Part shown: positions 46,455 through 55,636 of the stretch, piece by piece
Position numbering within the stretch: the stretch's first letter is position 1
Layout of the letters: each line of letters starts with the position of its first letter
Source of the DNA: Aulosira sp. FACHB-615
Lineage (GTDB): Bacteria > Cyanobacteriota > Cyanobacteriia > Cyanobacteriales > Nostocaceae
NCBI RefSeq assembly: GCF_014698045.1
Contig: NZ_JACJSE010000016.1
Coordinates: forward strand, 62,001 to 126,000
Reading direction: 5' to 3'
Length of the DNA: 64,000 nucleotides
Notes under the pieces: generated by a model
What the model was told of the DNA's origin: nothing
Seen by the model: only the letters and a program-made list of their open reading frames with translations
The model's database searches: none
Program-made: the position numbers and the translations under genes

Positions 46455-48219
46455 AAAAACGATCAAAATCAGCTTCAATACTGGCGATTTCTGCTTGGCT
46501 CAAAAACACTTCCTCTTTGCGTGTCGCATAGGCAGGGAAGGGGAAATTCACCAAAATGGGCGCAGGAACTTCTGGTTGATGCACAAACATCGTGCCAGAT
46601 TTAAGAAATAAGGCTCGTTTGCGACAAGAACCAGTGAGAAAGTTGTATTCAGGGCGTTCTGCTTCTGCGGAATCTAACCTACCTACAACACGGATAGCTG
46701 CTTGCCCAACAACACGCCGTTCAACTTCTGAAGCTGTTTGCTGTGCGCCAATTAATATGATTCCCAAAGAGCGTCCTCGTTCTGCAATGTCTACCAACAA
46801 ATCTTTAATTGGGCTACGTCCATCGCGGGGGGCATATTTGTTTAACTCATCTAGGACGATAAAAACAACAGGCTCTCTTCCCTGTTTTTCTTTTTGAAAA
46901 AATAGTTTTTGTAGTAAAACACCCACAACAAATTTTTGGGCGCGGGCGGTAAGTTTGTGGATATCAGTTACAGTTAGTTGCGTATCTGAAGCTAGTGGAT
47001 TGAGTTGATAGTTAGCAAGTTCATCTGGTGATAAATCACCTCGAATTAAATGGCTAACTTCACTACTAATACCGTATAAACGCCGAATCATTGCTTCTGC
47101 GGTAGCAGGTACATTTCGCCCTAACCAACGCCTATTTTCTTCTCTATCTTCATCATTGAGCAGTTTATCTTCTAAGAAGTCGATTAAATCTCTAAAACTT
47201 TTTATTTCTGTTTTACCTTCTTCTCCAAACGCTTCTACTTCTAAATGGGCTTGGAGTTTACGCCGCCGCTTTCTATCAATCTCGTCATTTTCTTCTGCTA
47301 GTCGTGCTAATCGTTCTTCTACAGTTGTTACTAAATAAGATAAATTCCCCCTGTCTAAATCTTCGCCTGTGAACAAAAAACGAAATAGGCGATCGCGGCA
47401 CAGTTCCCGAATACTCCACAAATAGACTGATATCCCTTCAGAACGTTGTTCTAAATCAGAATCAACCGTTCGGGCATCTTTTTTAGGAGCAGCACGAAAA
47501 CTTGTACTTTTAAAAGGCTGTACTGGCAATTTTAAAATTTCATATTTACTTTGATTTTTGCCATTAACCGCATTACCATAGGTTTGATTAAGTTTATCTA
47601 AAAAGAATAAATCTTCGCCTTTAACATTAAAAATGAGTGCTTTTGTATTAGCTTTATAAGACCCTAAAACAGGAGAATTAAAAATAGAATATAACAAAAA
47701 TAAAGCATAAGAAGTTTTAGTTGCGACTCCAGAAACACCGGAGATATTTACATGAGCGCCTTTCTCTCCATTAATAAATGAATAGTTAAAATAAGCTGCA
47801 TTACCATTATTCATAATACCAGCCGGAATCGGGGTATCCATGCTGTCAAAATATAATGCCGATGCCAGTTGCTTATCTACGGCTAGGTAAACCTTATCGC
47901 CTGGTTGAGGCGGTAAATATTCTTCGGGTTCAATTCTGGTAACTTGAACGTGAGCAGTATATGAAATATTGACAGGTAAAGTTCCCTTTTTTGCTACTAA
48001 TAAAGTATCAGTATCAAACTGCGCTCCTTCGTATTGAGTGCGAACATAATCAACCACGCCATAAAAATGAACAATTCCCTCACCATCAGGGCGTTTAGTT
48101 TCCACTGCTACAACATCATCTAGGCGTAAAACTTTCTCTGTGTCTACTGCTATCCAAAATTCCAAAGGAGTAGCTTCTTGAGTACCAAGCACATAACCAA
48201 TTGCTTCAGAAGATGTCAT
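46453..48219 (-). CDS. herA: HerA-like DNA translocase/ATPase
   Basis: A 588-residue HerA/DUF87-type ATPase that would pump DNA into the NurA nuclease. An N-terminal HAS-barrel-like domain (about 1-120) precedes the ATPase. The P-loop reads GVSGVATKTS, where the usual Gly before Lys is Thr. Walker B is VVFIVLDELNKYAP with a long insertion before it, followed by ARG-finger-like ERGRSLGIILIGAQQ. The start overlaps the upstream nurA stop as ATGA. Location and order match HerA-NurA units of archaea. Confidence 0.88.
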   Translation of the reverse strand: MTSSEAIGYVLGTQEATPLEFWIAVDTEKVLRLDDVVAVETKRPDGEGIVHFYGVVDYVRTQYEGAQFDTDTLLVAKKGTLPVNISYTAHVQVTRIEPEEYLPPQPGDKVYLAVDKQLASALYFDSMDTPIPAGIMNNGNAAYFNYSFINGEKGAHVNISGVSGVATKTSYALFLLYSIFNSPVLGSYKANTKALIFNVKGEDLFFLDKLNQTYGNAVNGKNQSKYEILKLPVQPFKSTSFRAAPKKDARTVDSDLEQRSEGISVYLWSIRELCRDRLFRFLFTGEDLDRGNLSYLVTTVEERLARLAEENDEIDRKRRRKLQAHLEVEAFGEEGKTEIKSFRDLIDFLEDKLLNDEDREENRRWLGRNVPATAEAMIRRLYGISSEVSHLIRGDLSPDELANYQLNPLASDTQLTVTDIHKLTARAQKFVVGVLLQKLFFQKEKQGREPVVFIVLDELNKYAPRDGRSPIKDLLVDIAERGRSLGIILIGAQQTASEVERRVVGQAAIRVVGRLDSAEAERPEYNFLTGSCRKRALFLKSGTMFVHQPEVPAPILVNFPFPAYATRKEEVFLSQAEIASIEADFDRF

Positions 48220-49262
48220 TGATTTTTTCCAAAAGATGCTAAAAAGTTTTGTAATCGCCGCTTAATTAATGTTGCGTCACCCATACGTCTGCCTAATTCC
48301 CGTTCCAAAGCGCCAACAGGTGCAAGGTTTTGTGGTGCGCGGGGATCTCTTGATGGATGGGAAGCATAATAAGGGATTAAATGGCAAGTTTGATTTGCTA
48401 TTTCTTTAGCTTTTTCTAAAGGTACTTCGCTAGATAATTCCAGCCGCACAATACCATATAAATCGTGATAACCAAGTTGTTGTGGTAAATGTTGAAAATC
48501 ACCAGATTTTAAATACCATGAATACTGTGATCTATTTTGCAATTTAATTTTAAAAATAGGTGTGCGTTGTCCTGGCGATAATTTCCATAGTAGAGCAGCA
48601 TATTTTTCAGGTAAGTATTGTCTGTGCATGGTCTTGATATAGCCCAAAGTAAAAACAGGCGATTCATTTCGCAATGAGCCATCCCGAATCACCAAAGTAT
48701 CCGCATCTTTTATATCTAGTTTGCCTACTAACTCTTCTTCAGCTTTCAACATAGCTGTTTGGACAATTACTCCCCTTGCTGCTGGGGTATTGTCAAATTT
48801 ACTGTTAAATGGTTCGTATGATAATGATTTTGCTTTGCTTCCCAAAGGGCAAGGAATGGTTGTTGATACAGCTTCTTGTTCGCCACTAAAACCCACAACT
48901 CGCTGAATATCAATTTGCTTTTCTAGATAACTCGCTTTGGGGATAGTTCTATCTACTACCACAGCACCTACAGCGATTGTGCCAAATACACCATAGATTA
49001 TTGTGTTGCCATTGCTACCAACAATTGCAGCATCTAGCCGTCGCCGCCCGTCGATAAATATAAGTTTATAAGGTAGCGATCGCACCTGTTCAGGTTCAAA
49101 ATTCTCCCAATCCTTAGAAGTCTCTACTGTAGGATCAACATCACTTTCTGATGGCGCAAGTTCTTCGCTGATTTGAATTGGCGGTTCATAGTCATTTCCC
49201 CAAGGTTCGAGGCGAAAGTTATGCGATCGCCAAAAGTCACTTACATCACTTTCCTCTAACAT
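48216..49262 (-). CDS. nurA: NurA-domain 5'-3' nuclease
   Basis: A 348-residue nuclease. The catalytic Asp lies in LIFIDGRRRLD (about residues 67-77), as in NurA motif I; later LVIRDGSLRNE provides the second acidic motif, and the C-terminal DPRAPQNLAPVGALERELGRRMGD region is the family signature, with one extra basic stretch. NurA trims DNA ends together with HerA. The gene heads a four-gene operon with herA, sbcD and sbcC. ATG start at 49260-49262. Confidence 0.88.
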   Translation of the reverse strand: MLEESDVSDFWRSHNFRLEPWGNDYEPPIQISEELAPSESDVDPTVETSKDWENFEPEQVRSLPYKLIFIDGRRRLDAAIVGSNGNTIIYGVFGTIAVGAVVVDRTIPKASYLEKQIDIQRVVGFSGEQEAVSTTIPCPLGSKAKSLSYEPFNSKFDNTPAARGVIVQTAMLKAEEELVGKLDIKDADTLVIRDGSLRNESPVFTLGYIKTMHRQYLPEKYAALLWKLSPGQRTPIFKIKLQNRSQYSWYLKSGDFQHLPQQLGYHDLYGIVRLELSSEVPLEKAKEIANQTCHLIPYYASHPSRDPRAPQNLAPVGALERELGRRMGDATLIKRRLQNFLASFGKNQ

Positions 49263-49494
49263 GACTTTTAGTTTTGCTCAGTAATTATTATGTTTTCAAT
49301 ATTACTCGCAATCAACTAATAGTTGCCAATAAATTCCCACTATTCACATGTTTGACTTTCGCCCACGTTACCTTGAGACAAATTTCATACTAAGTTGCGC
49401 TCAAACAGAATATTCCTAATATTCCTATTTCCTACTCTTCACTTCCTTCGCAATTTATATCTTTGAGAGCAAGTTAACCTCACAACTTTTCGGT

Positions 49495-50280
49495 CTATTC
49501 AAGTTCCACAACCACTGGTGTATGGTCGCTGGGTTGGGTTAATTTTCTGGGGTTCACATCAATAATGCAACTTTTGGCACGCTCATATAAAACTGGTGTG
49601 AGATAGTGATGATCAATACGCCAACCCAAGTTGCGGCGAAAGGCGGCTGTGCGATAATCCCACCAGCTATAATGTCCGCCTTCAGTAGTAAACTTACGAA
49701 AAGCATCAGCAAAGCCTAATTCCAGAATATCTCTCAAGGCTTGGCGTTCGGCTGGTGAGGACATAATATGGTTATCTGCATTTACTTTGTCGTGAATATC
49801 TATTGATTCCAGCGCAATATTAAAGTCACCACAAATGCAAATGGCTGATTGTGACTTCAGCAAAAATTGTAAATACTCCCTTAACACAGTCAACCAGCGT
49901 AACTTATATTCATATTTCTCGCTACCAATGGCGGAACCATTGGGTACATATAAATTTACAATCCGCATATCATCAATCACACCTGTAATTACGCGTTTCT
50001 GCTCATCCCATTCTGGTTCTAGGTGAGGCAAGATGGCTGTGAATCCTGCTGACACATCTTTTAGTGGTTGACGGGAGATGAGGGCGACACCGTTATAAGC
50101 TTTTTGTCCTGAGATGTAGAGATGGTAGCCTAATTCTACAAAGGGCGATCGCGGAAAATCGGCATCTATGACTTTTGTCTCTTGCAAACAAAGCACATCC
50201 ACAGGATTCTCACTTAACCAATAGATCACCTGTTCTAGACGAGTGCGAATTGAATTAACATTCCAAGTTACAATTTTCAT
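49495..50280 (-). CDS. xthA: Exodeoxyribonuclease III
   Basis: A 261-residue AP endonuclease/exonuclease of the ExoIII family. Catalytic motifs: WNVNSIRTR (residues 5-13), LQETKV with the metal-binding Glu, DFNIA, and the C-terminal SDHTPVVVEL with the catalytic Asp-His. The length is typical. It cleaves 5' to abasic sites in base-excision repair. It lies 230 bp before nurA on the same strand, giving a run of five DNA repair genes. Confidence 0.95.
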   Translation of the reverse strand: MKIVTWNVNSIRTRLEQVIYWLSENPVDVLCLQETKVIDADFPRSPFVELGYHLYISGQKAYNGVALISRQPLKDVSAGFTAILPHLEPEWDEQKRVITGVIDDMRIVNLYVPNGSAIGSEKYEYKLRWLTVLREYLQFLLKSQSAICICGDFNIALESIDIHDKVNADNHIMSSPAERQALRDILELGFADAFRKFTTEGGHYSWWDYRTAAFRRNLGWRIDHHYLTPVLYERAKSCIIDVNPRKLTQPSDHTPVVVELE

Positions 50281-50740
50281 TTAGCTATTTATCGAAATTA
50301 ATGCCTAAGATTCCCAGTTAACAAAATTTTAGTATTATTTAATCTTTATGTTAATGATCCTCGCAACTGCCGATTTTTAAACAGATTGTGACTCTGAGAA
50401 AATTGATCCCGTCCGGGATTTTTAGTATTTATGGCTACAAAATATAGTTTTTTGTAAGTTCCGCTACAAAATATTCAGACTAATTCTGATTCTCAAGGTA
50501 GATGAAAATCAAGGAAGGTGAGCTATATTTTAAAGGTGTAGACACTAAGTGACTACAACCTGTAAATAGTCTTAAATTTAGCGGACGACAGAGACGTTAC
50601 TGTTAACTAATGTTGCACTCTTAAAGGTCAGTTAAGTTAATTGAAATCTTAAAAGAGTCAGTAAAAATGCTTTGTCTGCAAGAAAAGATTTTAATAATCT
50701 TTATAGCAAGACTTTCTGACAGCCTAAACCAAAACAATTT
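50281..50740. other. Intergenic region with a terminator-like hairpin
   Basis: Holds ATCCC-GTCC-GGGAT followed by five T (50406-50423, plus strand), an intrinsic-terminator-like shape without any plus-strand gene upstream in reach. The remainder is AT-rich with no supported gene. Confidence 0.45.
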
Positions 50741-51138
50741 ATGACAATCGCTCAGGTAGCCCCTTTAGGGAACGAGTTCCACCTCCAAATTATGGAGGAA
50801 TTGAACTGGTAGTGAGTCGCTTGACCGATGAATTAGTGCATCGTGGCCATAAAGTAACTTTGTTTGCTTCTGGTGATTCACAAACTCTGGCTTGTTTAGG
50901 AGCAATTCATCCACAGGCTTTACGTTTAGACATTAATGTCCAAGAGTATGCAGTGTATGAAATGTTAGAACAGCGCCAAGCTGCGGAATTCGACATCATT
51001 CATTCTCATGTAGGAATTGGGGCATTACCCTTAGCGAGTTTGGTTACAACGCCCAGTGTGCATCCTCAGCACGGCAATTTTACAAAGGATGACTTAACGT
51101 CTACAGTCACCACTATAAGTAAGCTTACGTCAGTATGA
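50741..51138 (+). pseudogene. Family 4 glycosyltransferase pseudogene, frameshifted and truncated
   Basis: Starts with ATG at 50741 (MTIAQVAPL), then a one-base loss near 50764-50770 moves the frame. The following frame reads ERVPPPNYGGIELVVSRLTDELVHRGHKVTLFASGDSQT, the start of GT4 glycosyltransferases, and continues to FDIIHSHVGIGALPLASLVTTPSVH. After about 51080 the similarity (HG.FT) ends and the remaining two thirds of the enzyme are gone. Confidence 0.82.
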
Positions 51139-51378
51139 GTAACGCTCAATGGCAAATTAATTTAAATTAGCTTGTCACAGTTGATCACGGAATTTTGCTT
51201 GCAGATTATCCGTTGATACCAAAAAATTGAGTCTTACTAAAATGGTTGATGGCTACGAAACAGCCTACAAAAAAATTATAAAAAATCGCATCAACCTCAA
51301 CGGTTAAATCCATACCGCTCAAGGGCGGTAATAATTTACAACCTTTTTACCTGCATTTAATCATCAATCTTATTTTTT

Positions 51379-51385
51379 AAGGAGG
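51379..51385 (+). promoter_or_regulatory. Strong Shine-Dalgarno AAGGAGG
   Basis: Lies 8 bases before the ATG of the small zinc-ribbon gene and supports that this short frame is translated. A 5-bp hairpin ACCGC-TCAAGG-GCGGT lies about 60 bp further upstream. Confidence 0.6.
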
Positions 51386-51393
51386 ACATTGGA

Positions 51394-51579
51394 ATGAGTA
51401 TGCGAGCCAACACTTGCCCCTGTTGCGGTGGTTCCCTACTGCGTCATGTCCGTCATGCTGAACTATATTGGTTTTGCCTGTCGTGCCGACAAGAAGTACC
51501 ACTGTTAACAATTAATCGTTTAAATAATGGAGAAACCCGGAATACAGGAGTGCTGACTCAGCCAAAGATCAACACTTAA
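51394..51579 (+). CDS. Small zinc-ribbon-like protein
   Basis: A 61-residue protein with CPCCGG near residue 8 and CLSC near residue 28, a typical CxxC pair for one Zn, and no other domain. AAGGAGG at 51379-51385 is well placed. Similar short Cys-rich proteins are widespread in cyanobacteria with no known role. It follows the glycosyltransferase pseudogene and is not obviously linked to it. Confidence 0.72.
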   Translation: MSMRANTCPCCGGSLLRHVRHAELYWFCLSCRQEVPLLTINRLNNGETRNTGVLTQPKINT

Positions 51580-51694
51580 GTCTGGTTTTATCCAATAAGA
51601 TGATTGTTCAAGAGGGATGTAAGGGCTTTGCTGTGAGCATCGGCCGAAGGATGTTCTTATGCAAAACCTTGACATCCTATATCCTTTATTCAAC

Positions 51695-51820
51695 AGGACT
51701 TACGCACCAAGATTGTCTATGAAGATTGGGTGTAAGGGTGTGTGGCGTATAGGTTTTAGATAAATACACCCCTATACCCTCGCCAAAACCCTTGATTTTT
51801 CGGTTTTATGTGTAAGTCCT
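51695..51820. repeat. AGGACTTACGCA repeat element, 126 bp
   Basis: Ends AGGACTTACGCA and TGTGTAAGTCCT, with interior ACCAAGATTGTCTATGAAGA then GGGTGTAAGGGTGTGTGGCG; the last part TTGATTTTTCGGTTTT matches the copy at 36349-36478. Same orientation as that copy. Confidence 0.85.
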
Positions 51821-51860
51821 ATTCAAGTTTCAGATATTGCCCACCTTAAGGTTGTTGAGC

Positions 51861-52025
51861 ATGGTATAACCTAGGGTGGGCATTTGCTTATATCCTCATT
51901 TCTACGTTATGGTATGGCTCACCCTACGGCTACGGAGATGGTATAAGGAGGGGTGGGCAATGTGATGAATTTGCTCATATCCTAATTTTTACGTTGTGGC
52001 ATTATCCAGCCTACGGTTATTGAGA
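51861..52025. repeat. Imperfect tandem duplication of about 80 bp
   Basis: ATGGTATAACCTAGGGTGGGCA...ATATCCTCATTTCTACGTTATGG...CCTACGGCTACGG (51861-51937) is repeated in altered form as ATGGTATAAGGAGGGGTGGGCAA...ATATCCTAATTTTTACGTTGTGG...CCTACGGTTATTG (51938-52025). It ends 20 bp before the phosphatase start, so it forms that gene's leader. Confidence 0.75.
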
Positions 52026-52044
52026 ATGGTGCAAGATATCATTT

Positions 52045-53997
52045 ATGATAATTTCTACTCAACGAGTAATTTATTGTCTAAATCCAACATGCGATCGCCC
52101 AATTAACCCACTTGGAGAACGCATTTGTAGTAATTGTCAAACTCCTTTAGTTCACCGTTACCTCTGGGCGACTGGTAATTTTGGCGCTAACATCTCCCCA
52201 GAAACGCAAGTTGCAGAAAGATATGAGGTTATTCAACCGCAAATCTGGCTAGATACGCAACCAGGACTACCACCAGAAACATTACAAGATTTACCTCAAG
52301 TAATTATTCCTTATTTAAAACTGTATCAACAGCATTTACATCTGCCCCAAGTTTATGGCTTTGTTCCGGCTGAGGAAGATGCAGAAGATATTCTGTTGTT
52401 AGAAAATGCGCCTATAGATGCAACAGGTAACTTATACCCCAGCATCACTGATGGTTGGGAACAAGCCACCGCCGTCAGACAAGTTTATTGGTTATGGCAA
52501 ATTCTCCAACTTTGGCAACCTTTAGCAGAACAAGGCGTTGAGCAAAGTTTACTGATTCCCCATAACTTGCGCGTTCAAGGCTGGTGTGTGCGTCTTGTAG
52601 AACTTTATCCAGCCCAAAGCGAAAAACCCAGCTTACGTGATTTAGCTCAATCTTGGCAACCTTGGATAGCATTGGCACAGCCACAAGTAGCGGAATCATT
52701 ACAAAATATAGTTGAGCAGATGTGCGATCGCACAGTCAATCTAGAAAATATCACTAGTCAACTGAATACGCTCTTACTTTCAGCCGCCGGCGAACTACCA
52801 CTCAGCCTGCAAGTAGCCGGCACAACCGATATCGGCACAGAACCCACCCAAAACGAAGACACTTGCTACCCCAACACCAATGAACCCTATGACCCCCTCA
52901 TCCCGCGCTTATCAATGGTTTGTGATGGGATTGGTGGGCATCAAGGTGGTGAAGTAGCCAGCCAAATGGCGGTACAATCTTTAAAATTGCAAATCCGTGC
53001 CTTATTAACAGAAGTCAGCGAACAAATTGAACCTGTAGCACCCAAACTATTGCAAGAACAGCTAGAAGCCAGCTTGCGGGTAGTGAATAATTTAATTTGT
53101 TCCCGGAACGATGAACAAAAACGCCAAGGTAGAGAACGTATGGCGACAACCTTGGTGATGGCACTGCAATTACCCCAACCAATAGTAACAATTTCAGGAT
53201 GGCGATCGGACAATGCCCATGAACTTTACTTAGCCAACATTGGTGATAGTCGCGCTTACTGGATAACTCGTAATTACTGTCAATTACTCACAGTCGATGA
53301 TGATGTGGCTTGGCGAGAAGTCCGCTACGGGAGGAGTTTGTATCGACAAGCACTCCAGAGATTAGATGCAACCGCTTTGACTCAAGCATTGGGTACAAAA
53401 GAAGCAGACTTTTTGCGAGTAACAATTCAAAGATTCATCATCGATGAAGAAGGTTTATTACTACTGTGTTCTGATGGTTTAAGTGATAATGATTGGGTAG
53501 AACACGCTTGGCAAGATTTTGCCATACCTGTATTATCTGGTGAACTTTCCCTGACAGAAGCTGTAGAAAATTTAATTCATCTTGCCAATCAAAAAAATGG
53601 TCATGATAATACATCAGTGGTTCTCACCCTTTGCCGACTTGCTAAAGAATACTTAGTACCAGTCACTTCATCATCGCCACAAGTGGAAGTAGAGATTGTT
53701 GAAACAGAAATTCCCGAACTAGACGAACCCGAACCAACTTTAACAGAAAGTTCCCAAGCCTTATTAGACTTAGACTTGACAGCAGAACCAATACCTGAAC
53801 CAATTCCCACACCAGTCAAGAAACCTCGTCGGCGGAAAAAGCCTCCTGTAGCAAAGGGAAGATTATTAGCCTTGTTGGTAGTTGGCGGTACAACTCTGGG
53901 ATTATTACTTTTTTGGTTACTCAGTCCCCAGACATTCCAGCAAGCTTGTCAAAAATTACCCCAACCAATGCAGTCAATTTGTCCACAAAAGAAGTAA
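52045..53997 (+). CDS. PP2C-type protein phosphatase with zinc ribbon and membrane anchor
   Basis: A 650-residue Ser/Thr phosphatase. Residues 9-35 form a zinc-ribbon-like knuckle (CLNPTC, CSNC); about 40-250 is a domain of unknown role, possibly a degenerate kinase fold (LPQVIIPYLKLY, EDILLLENAPI). The PP2C domain (about 255-535) has EPTQNEDTCY, CDGIGGHQGGE, ANIGDSRAYW, CSDGLSDND and NGHDNTSVVL, so the metal sites are intact. An acidic/Pro linker and a single helix (about 610-635) anchor the C-terminus. It may reverse Ser/Thr kinases (Pkn2-type) of this group. Confidence 0.9.
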   Translation: MIISTQRVIYCLNPTCDRPINPLGERICSNCQTPLVHRYLWATGNFGANISPETQVAERYEVIQPQIWLDTQPGLPPETLQDLPQVIIPYLKLYQQHLHLPQVYGFVPAEEDAEDILLLENAPIDATGNLYPSITDGWEQATAVRQVYWLWQILQLWQPLAEQGVEQSLLIPHNLRVQGWCVRLVELYPAQSEKPSLRDLAQSWQPWIALAQPQVAESLQNIVEQMCDRTVNLENITSQLNTLLLSAAGELPLSLQVAGTTDIGTEPTQNEDTCYPNTNEPYDPLIPRLSMVCDGIGGHQGGEVASQMAVQSLKLQIRALLTEVSEQIEPVAPKLLQEQLEASLRVVNNLICSRNDEQKRQGRERMATTLVMALQLPQPIVTISGWRSDNAHELYLANIGDSRAYWITRNYCQLLTVDDDVAWREVRYGRSLYRQALQRLDATALTQALGTKEADFLRVTIQRFIIDEEGLLLLCSDGLSDNDWVEHAWQDFAIPVLSGELSLTEAVENLIHLANQKNGHDNTSVVLTLCRLAKEYLVPVTSSSPQVEVEIVETEIPELDEPEPTLTESSQALLDLDLTAEPIPEPIPTPVKKPRRRKKPPVAKGRLLALLVVGGTTLGLLLFWLLSPQTFQQACQKLPQPMQSICPQKK

Positions 53998-54456
53998 GCA
54001 AAACCTTGACAGCGTTTATTGATGAAGATGCAACTTATCAGTAGTTGTAGAGACGTTGTATACAACGTCTCTACAACTAGGTATCAATGTCAACAACTCG
54101 CCTTTGTGCCTAAATCCTATAACTGCCAAACACAGCATATAGGAACGAAATAGCCATTTGATGTAGAATTGGAACTGTTGTTAAAGCGCACAGAAAAGGT
54201 AAAACAGGACTTTTATAGCCTGTTAGCTGAAAAATCCTCAAAAAAGTGCTTTTGAGACACCCGTAAGCGTGGACAAGTGCAATGAGGAAAAAAGCAGTGA
54301 GACATTTGTCGCTGGTTAACTATGAGCCAAGCCTGCACTGTCAGGCTTTGTTTGTATCAAAGTTGCAAACGCTGTATTTGATGTGTTTGTCTCGATGAGA
54401 GATGAAAAATAACTGTTTTAGACAGTTGGTTTTTCACTCAGCAAGTTCGATGAGGG
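53998..54456. other. Intergenic region before ftrV
   Basis: Contains the 38-bp palindrome at 54042-54079 and a CAGGCTTTGTTTG-rich stretch; no frame is supported. The ftrV promoter should lie in the last 200 bp. Confidence 0.5.
54042..54079. repeat. 38-bp perfect palindrome
   Basis: The arm TAGTTGTAGAGACGTTGTA is followed directly by its exact complement with no loop. No T tract follows. The GTAGAGACG core is also seen near 30642 and at 31482-31506, so this is one member of a second repeat family. Confidence 0.85.
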
Positions 54457-54729
54457 ATGGCTGTGGAGATGCTTGTGGAACCGCAAAAGCTAGGTGTAAA
54501 TTCTCTTATGAAAGTTGGCGATCGCGTCCGTGTTGTAAAATCAGTGGTAGTTTACCATCACCCTGAACATCGCTCTCAAGCTTTTGACCTTGAAGGCTCA
54601 GAAGGCGATGTTGTAGATATTGTGACTCAATGGCAAGGTAGACCTGTTAGTGCTAACTTGCCAATATTAGTTCAGTTTAATAAAAAGTTTAAAGCCCACT
54701 TGCGCGAAAATGAGTTAGAAATCATCTAA
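54457..54729 (+). CDS. ftrV: Ferredoxin-thioredoxin reductase, variable chain
   Basis: A 90-residue SH3-like beta-barrel subunit that embraces the catalytic [4Fe-4S] chain of ferredoxin-thioredoxin reductase and passes light-derived electrons to thioredoxin. Recognised from MKVGDRVRVVKSVVVYHHPE, GSEGDVVDIVTQWQGRPVSANLPILVQF and KAHLRENELE. A start at residue 17 (MKVGD) would give the usual 74-residue length; the upstream ATG at 54457 is chosen only as the first start. The catalytic chain is not in this window. Confidence 0.93.
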   Translation: MAVEMLVEPQKLGVNSLMKVGDRVRVVKSVVVYHHPEHRSQAFDLEGSEGDVVDIVTQWQGRPVSANLPILVQFNKKFKAHLRENELEII

Positions 54730-54734
54730 ATTAC

Positions 54735-54959
54735 TCAAAAGCGGCGAAGGAACCACCGAAAAATGTTGAGTTCGCCGCGCATTTTTTTGAGTTCTTGACG
54801 GTGATTTTCTGCCGTAGCGTTATACCATTCACAATAACGCTGAAACTCTAAGCGTTGCTGAACTTCGTAATAAAATTCATGGGTGGTTTGGTAAGTACTA
54901 AAATTTTCTGCAACTCCCGGTTGCGGAGCAGGAATAATATGAGGTAATTCTTGGGGCAT
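54735..54959 (-). CDS. Small protein of unknown function
   Basis: A 74-residue frame with Pro-rich start, then EFYYEVQQRLEFQRYCEWYNATAENHRQELKKM and a basic hydrophobic end (FRWFLRRF), mostly helical. Convergent with ftrV, 5 bp apart. It has the look of a conserved cyanobacterial short protein, but I cannot name a family. Confidence 0.6.
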   Translation of the reverse strand: MPQELPHIIPAPQPGVAENFSTYQTTHEFYYEVQQRLEFQRYCEWYNATAENHRQELKKMRGELNIFRWFLRRF

Positions 54960-55015
54960 GGTTTGTATGATAAGTTTAGAAGTTCTGAGATGATTAGGTG
55001 ATATTTTGAGAAAAA

Positions 55016-55636
55016 CTAATTTTCTTTGAACAGTGCAGCCAGGATAATTCTAATTATTACTTCTAATTCTTCAGTAACTCGGTAAAGATTGATTGCTTGT
55101 TCGATAATTTGTGGCTTTCGATATAGAATGCCAAATTGCCAAATATTACCTGTTGTTACCGCTCCTAATATTTCTGTTTGATTGGAATCTAGCCATCGGT
55201 CAAGGGCAATCATTTCAGTGGCTAATTGGGTAAAGCCTTTATTTATATCTGCTTGTTTAGCTTCAATTACAATGACATTAGATTGGTTTCGTAGATAATA
55301 ATCTAAGTTACCTTGCAGTTGGTTATTAACTTTAATATTGTACTCAATTTTTAATTTAGCATGGGAATAGTGAATTAACTCAATTACAACTGGTGCAATC
55401 AGGATTTCTCGGCGTGTAGCTTCATTTTCTAAATCTATATATGGTAGAATTTCTTCAAGACGCTGCTTTAGTTCTGCGACTCTATCTAATGTCCCAGAAT
55501 ACTGCGGTAAATTAAGAAATTTCCGCTCAAAAGTATAACCAAATTCTGTGACTAAATCATCAACTGCAAACCCTAATTCAAAATAATTGCTAAATGTATA
55601 AGAGCGATTTGGATCTAACAATGTTGGGTGACTCAT
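55016..55636 (-). CDS. PD-(D/E)XK-like nuclease-fold protein
   Basis: A 206-residue protein. Between residues about 110 and 140, QLQGNLDYYLRN... is followed by IVIEAKQADINKG, the D...ExK pattern of the PD-(D/E)XK superfamily, with an upstream Glu in the EYNIKV region. The remainder is helical. Similar cyanobacterial proteins are annotated as hypothetical or as restriction-endonuclease-like. I start at ATG 55634-55636 (MSHPTLL); an N-terminal extension in the same frame lacks family character. A nuclease role is inferred. Confidence 0.68.
   Translation of the reverse strand: MSHPTLLDPNRSYTFSNYFELGFAVDDLVTEFGYTFERKFLNLPQYSGTLDRVAELKQRLEEILPYIDLENEATRREILIAPVVIELIHYSHAKLKIEYNIKVNNQLQGNLDYYLRNQSNVIVIEAKQADINKGFTQLATEMIALDRWLDSNQTEILGAVTTGNIWQFGILYRKPQIIEQAINLYRVTEELEVIIRIILAALFKEN

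Noticed and set aside
50406..50423. Intrinsic terminator on the plus strand
   Set aside because: The shape is right but no plus-strand gene ends upstream, so I list it only inside the intergenic entry.
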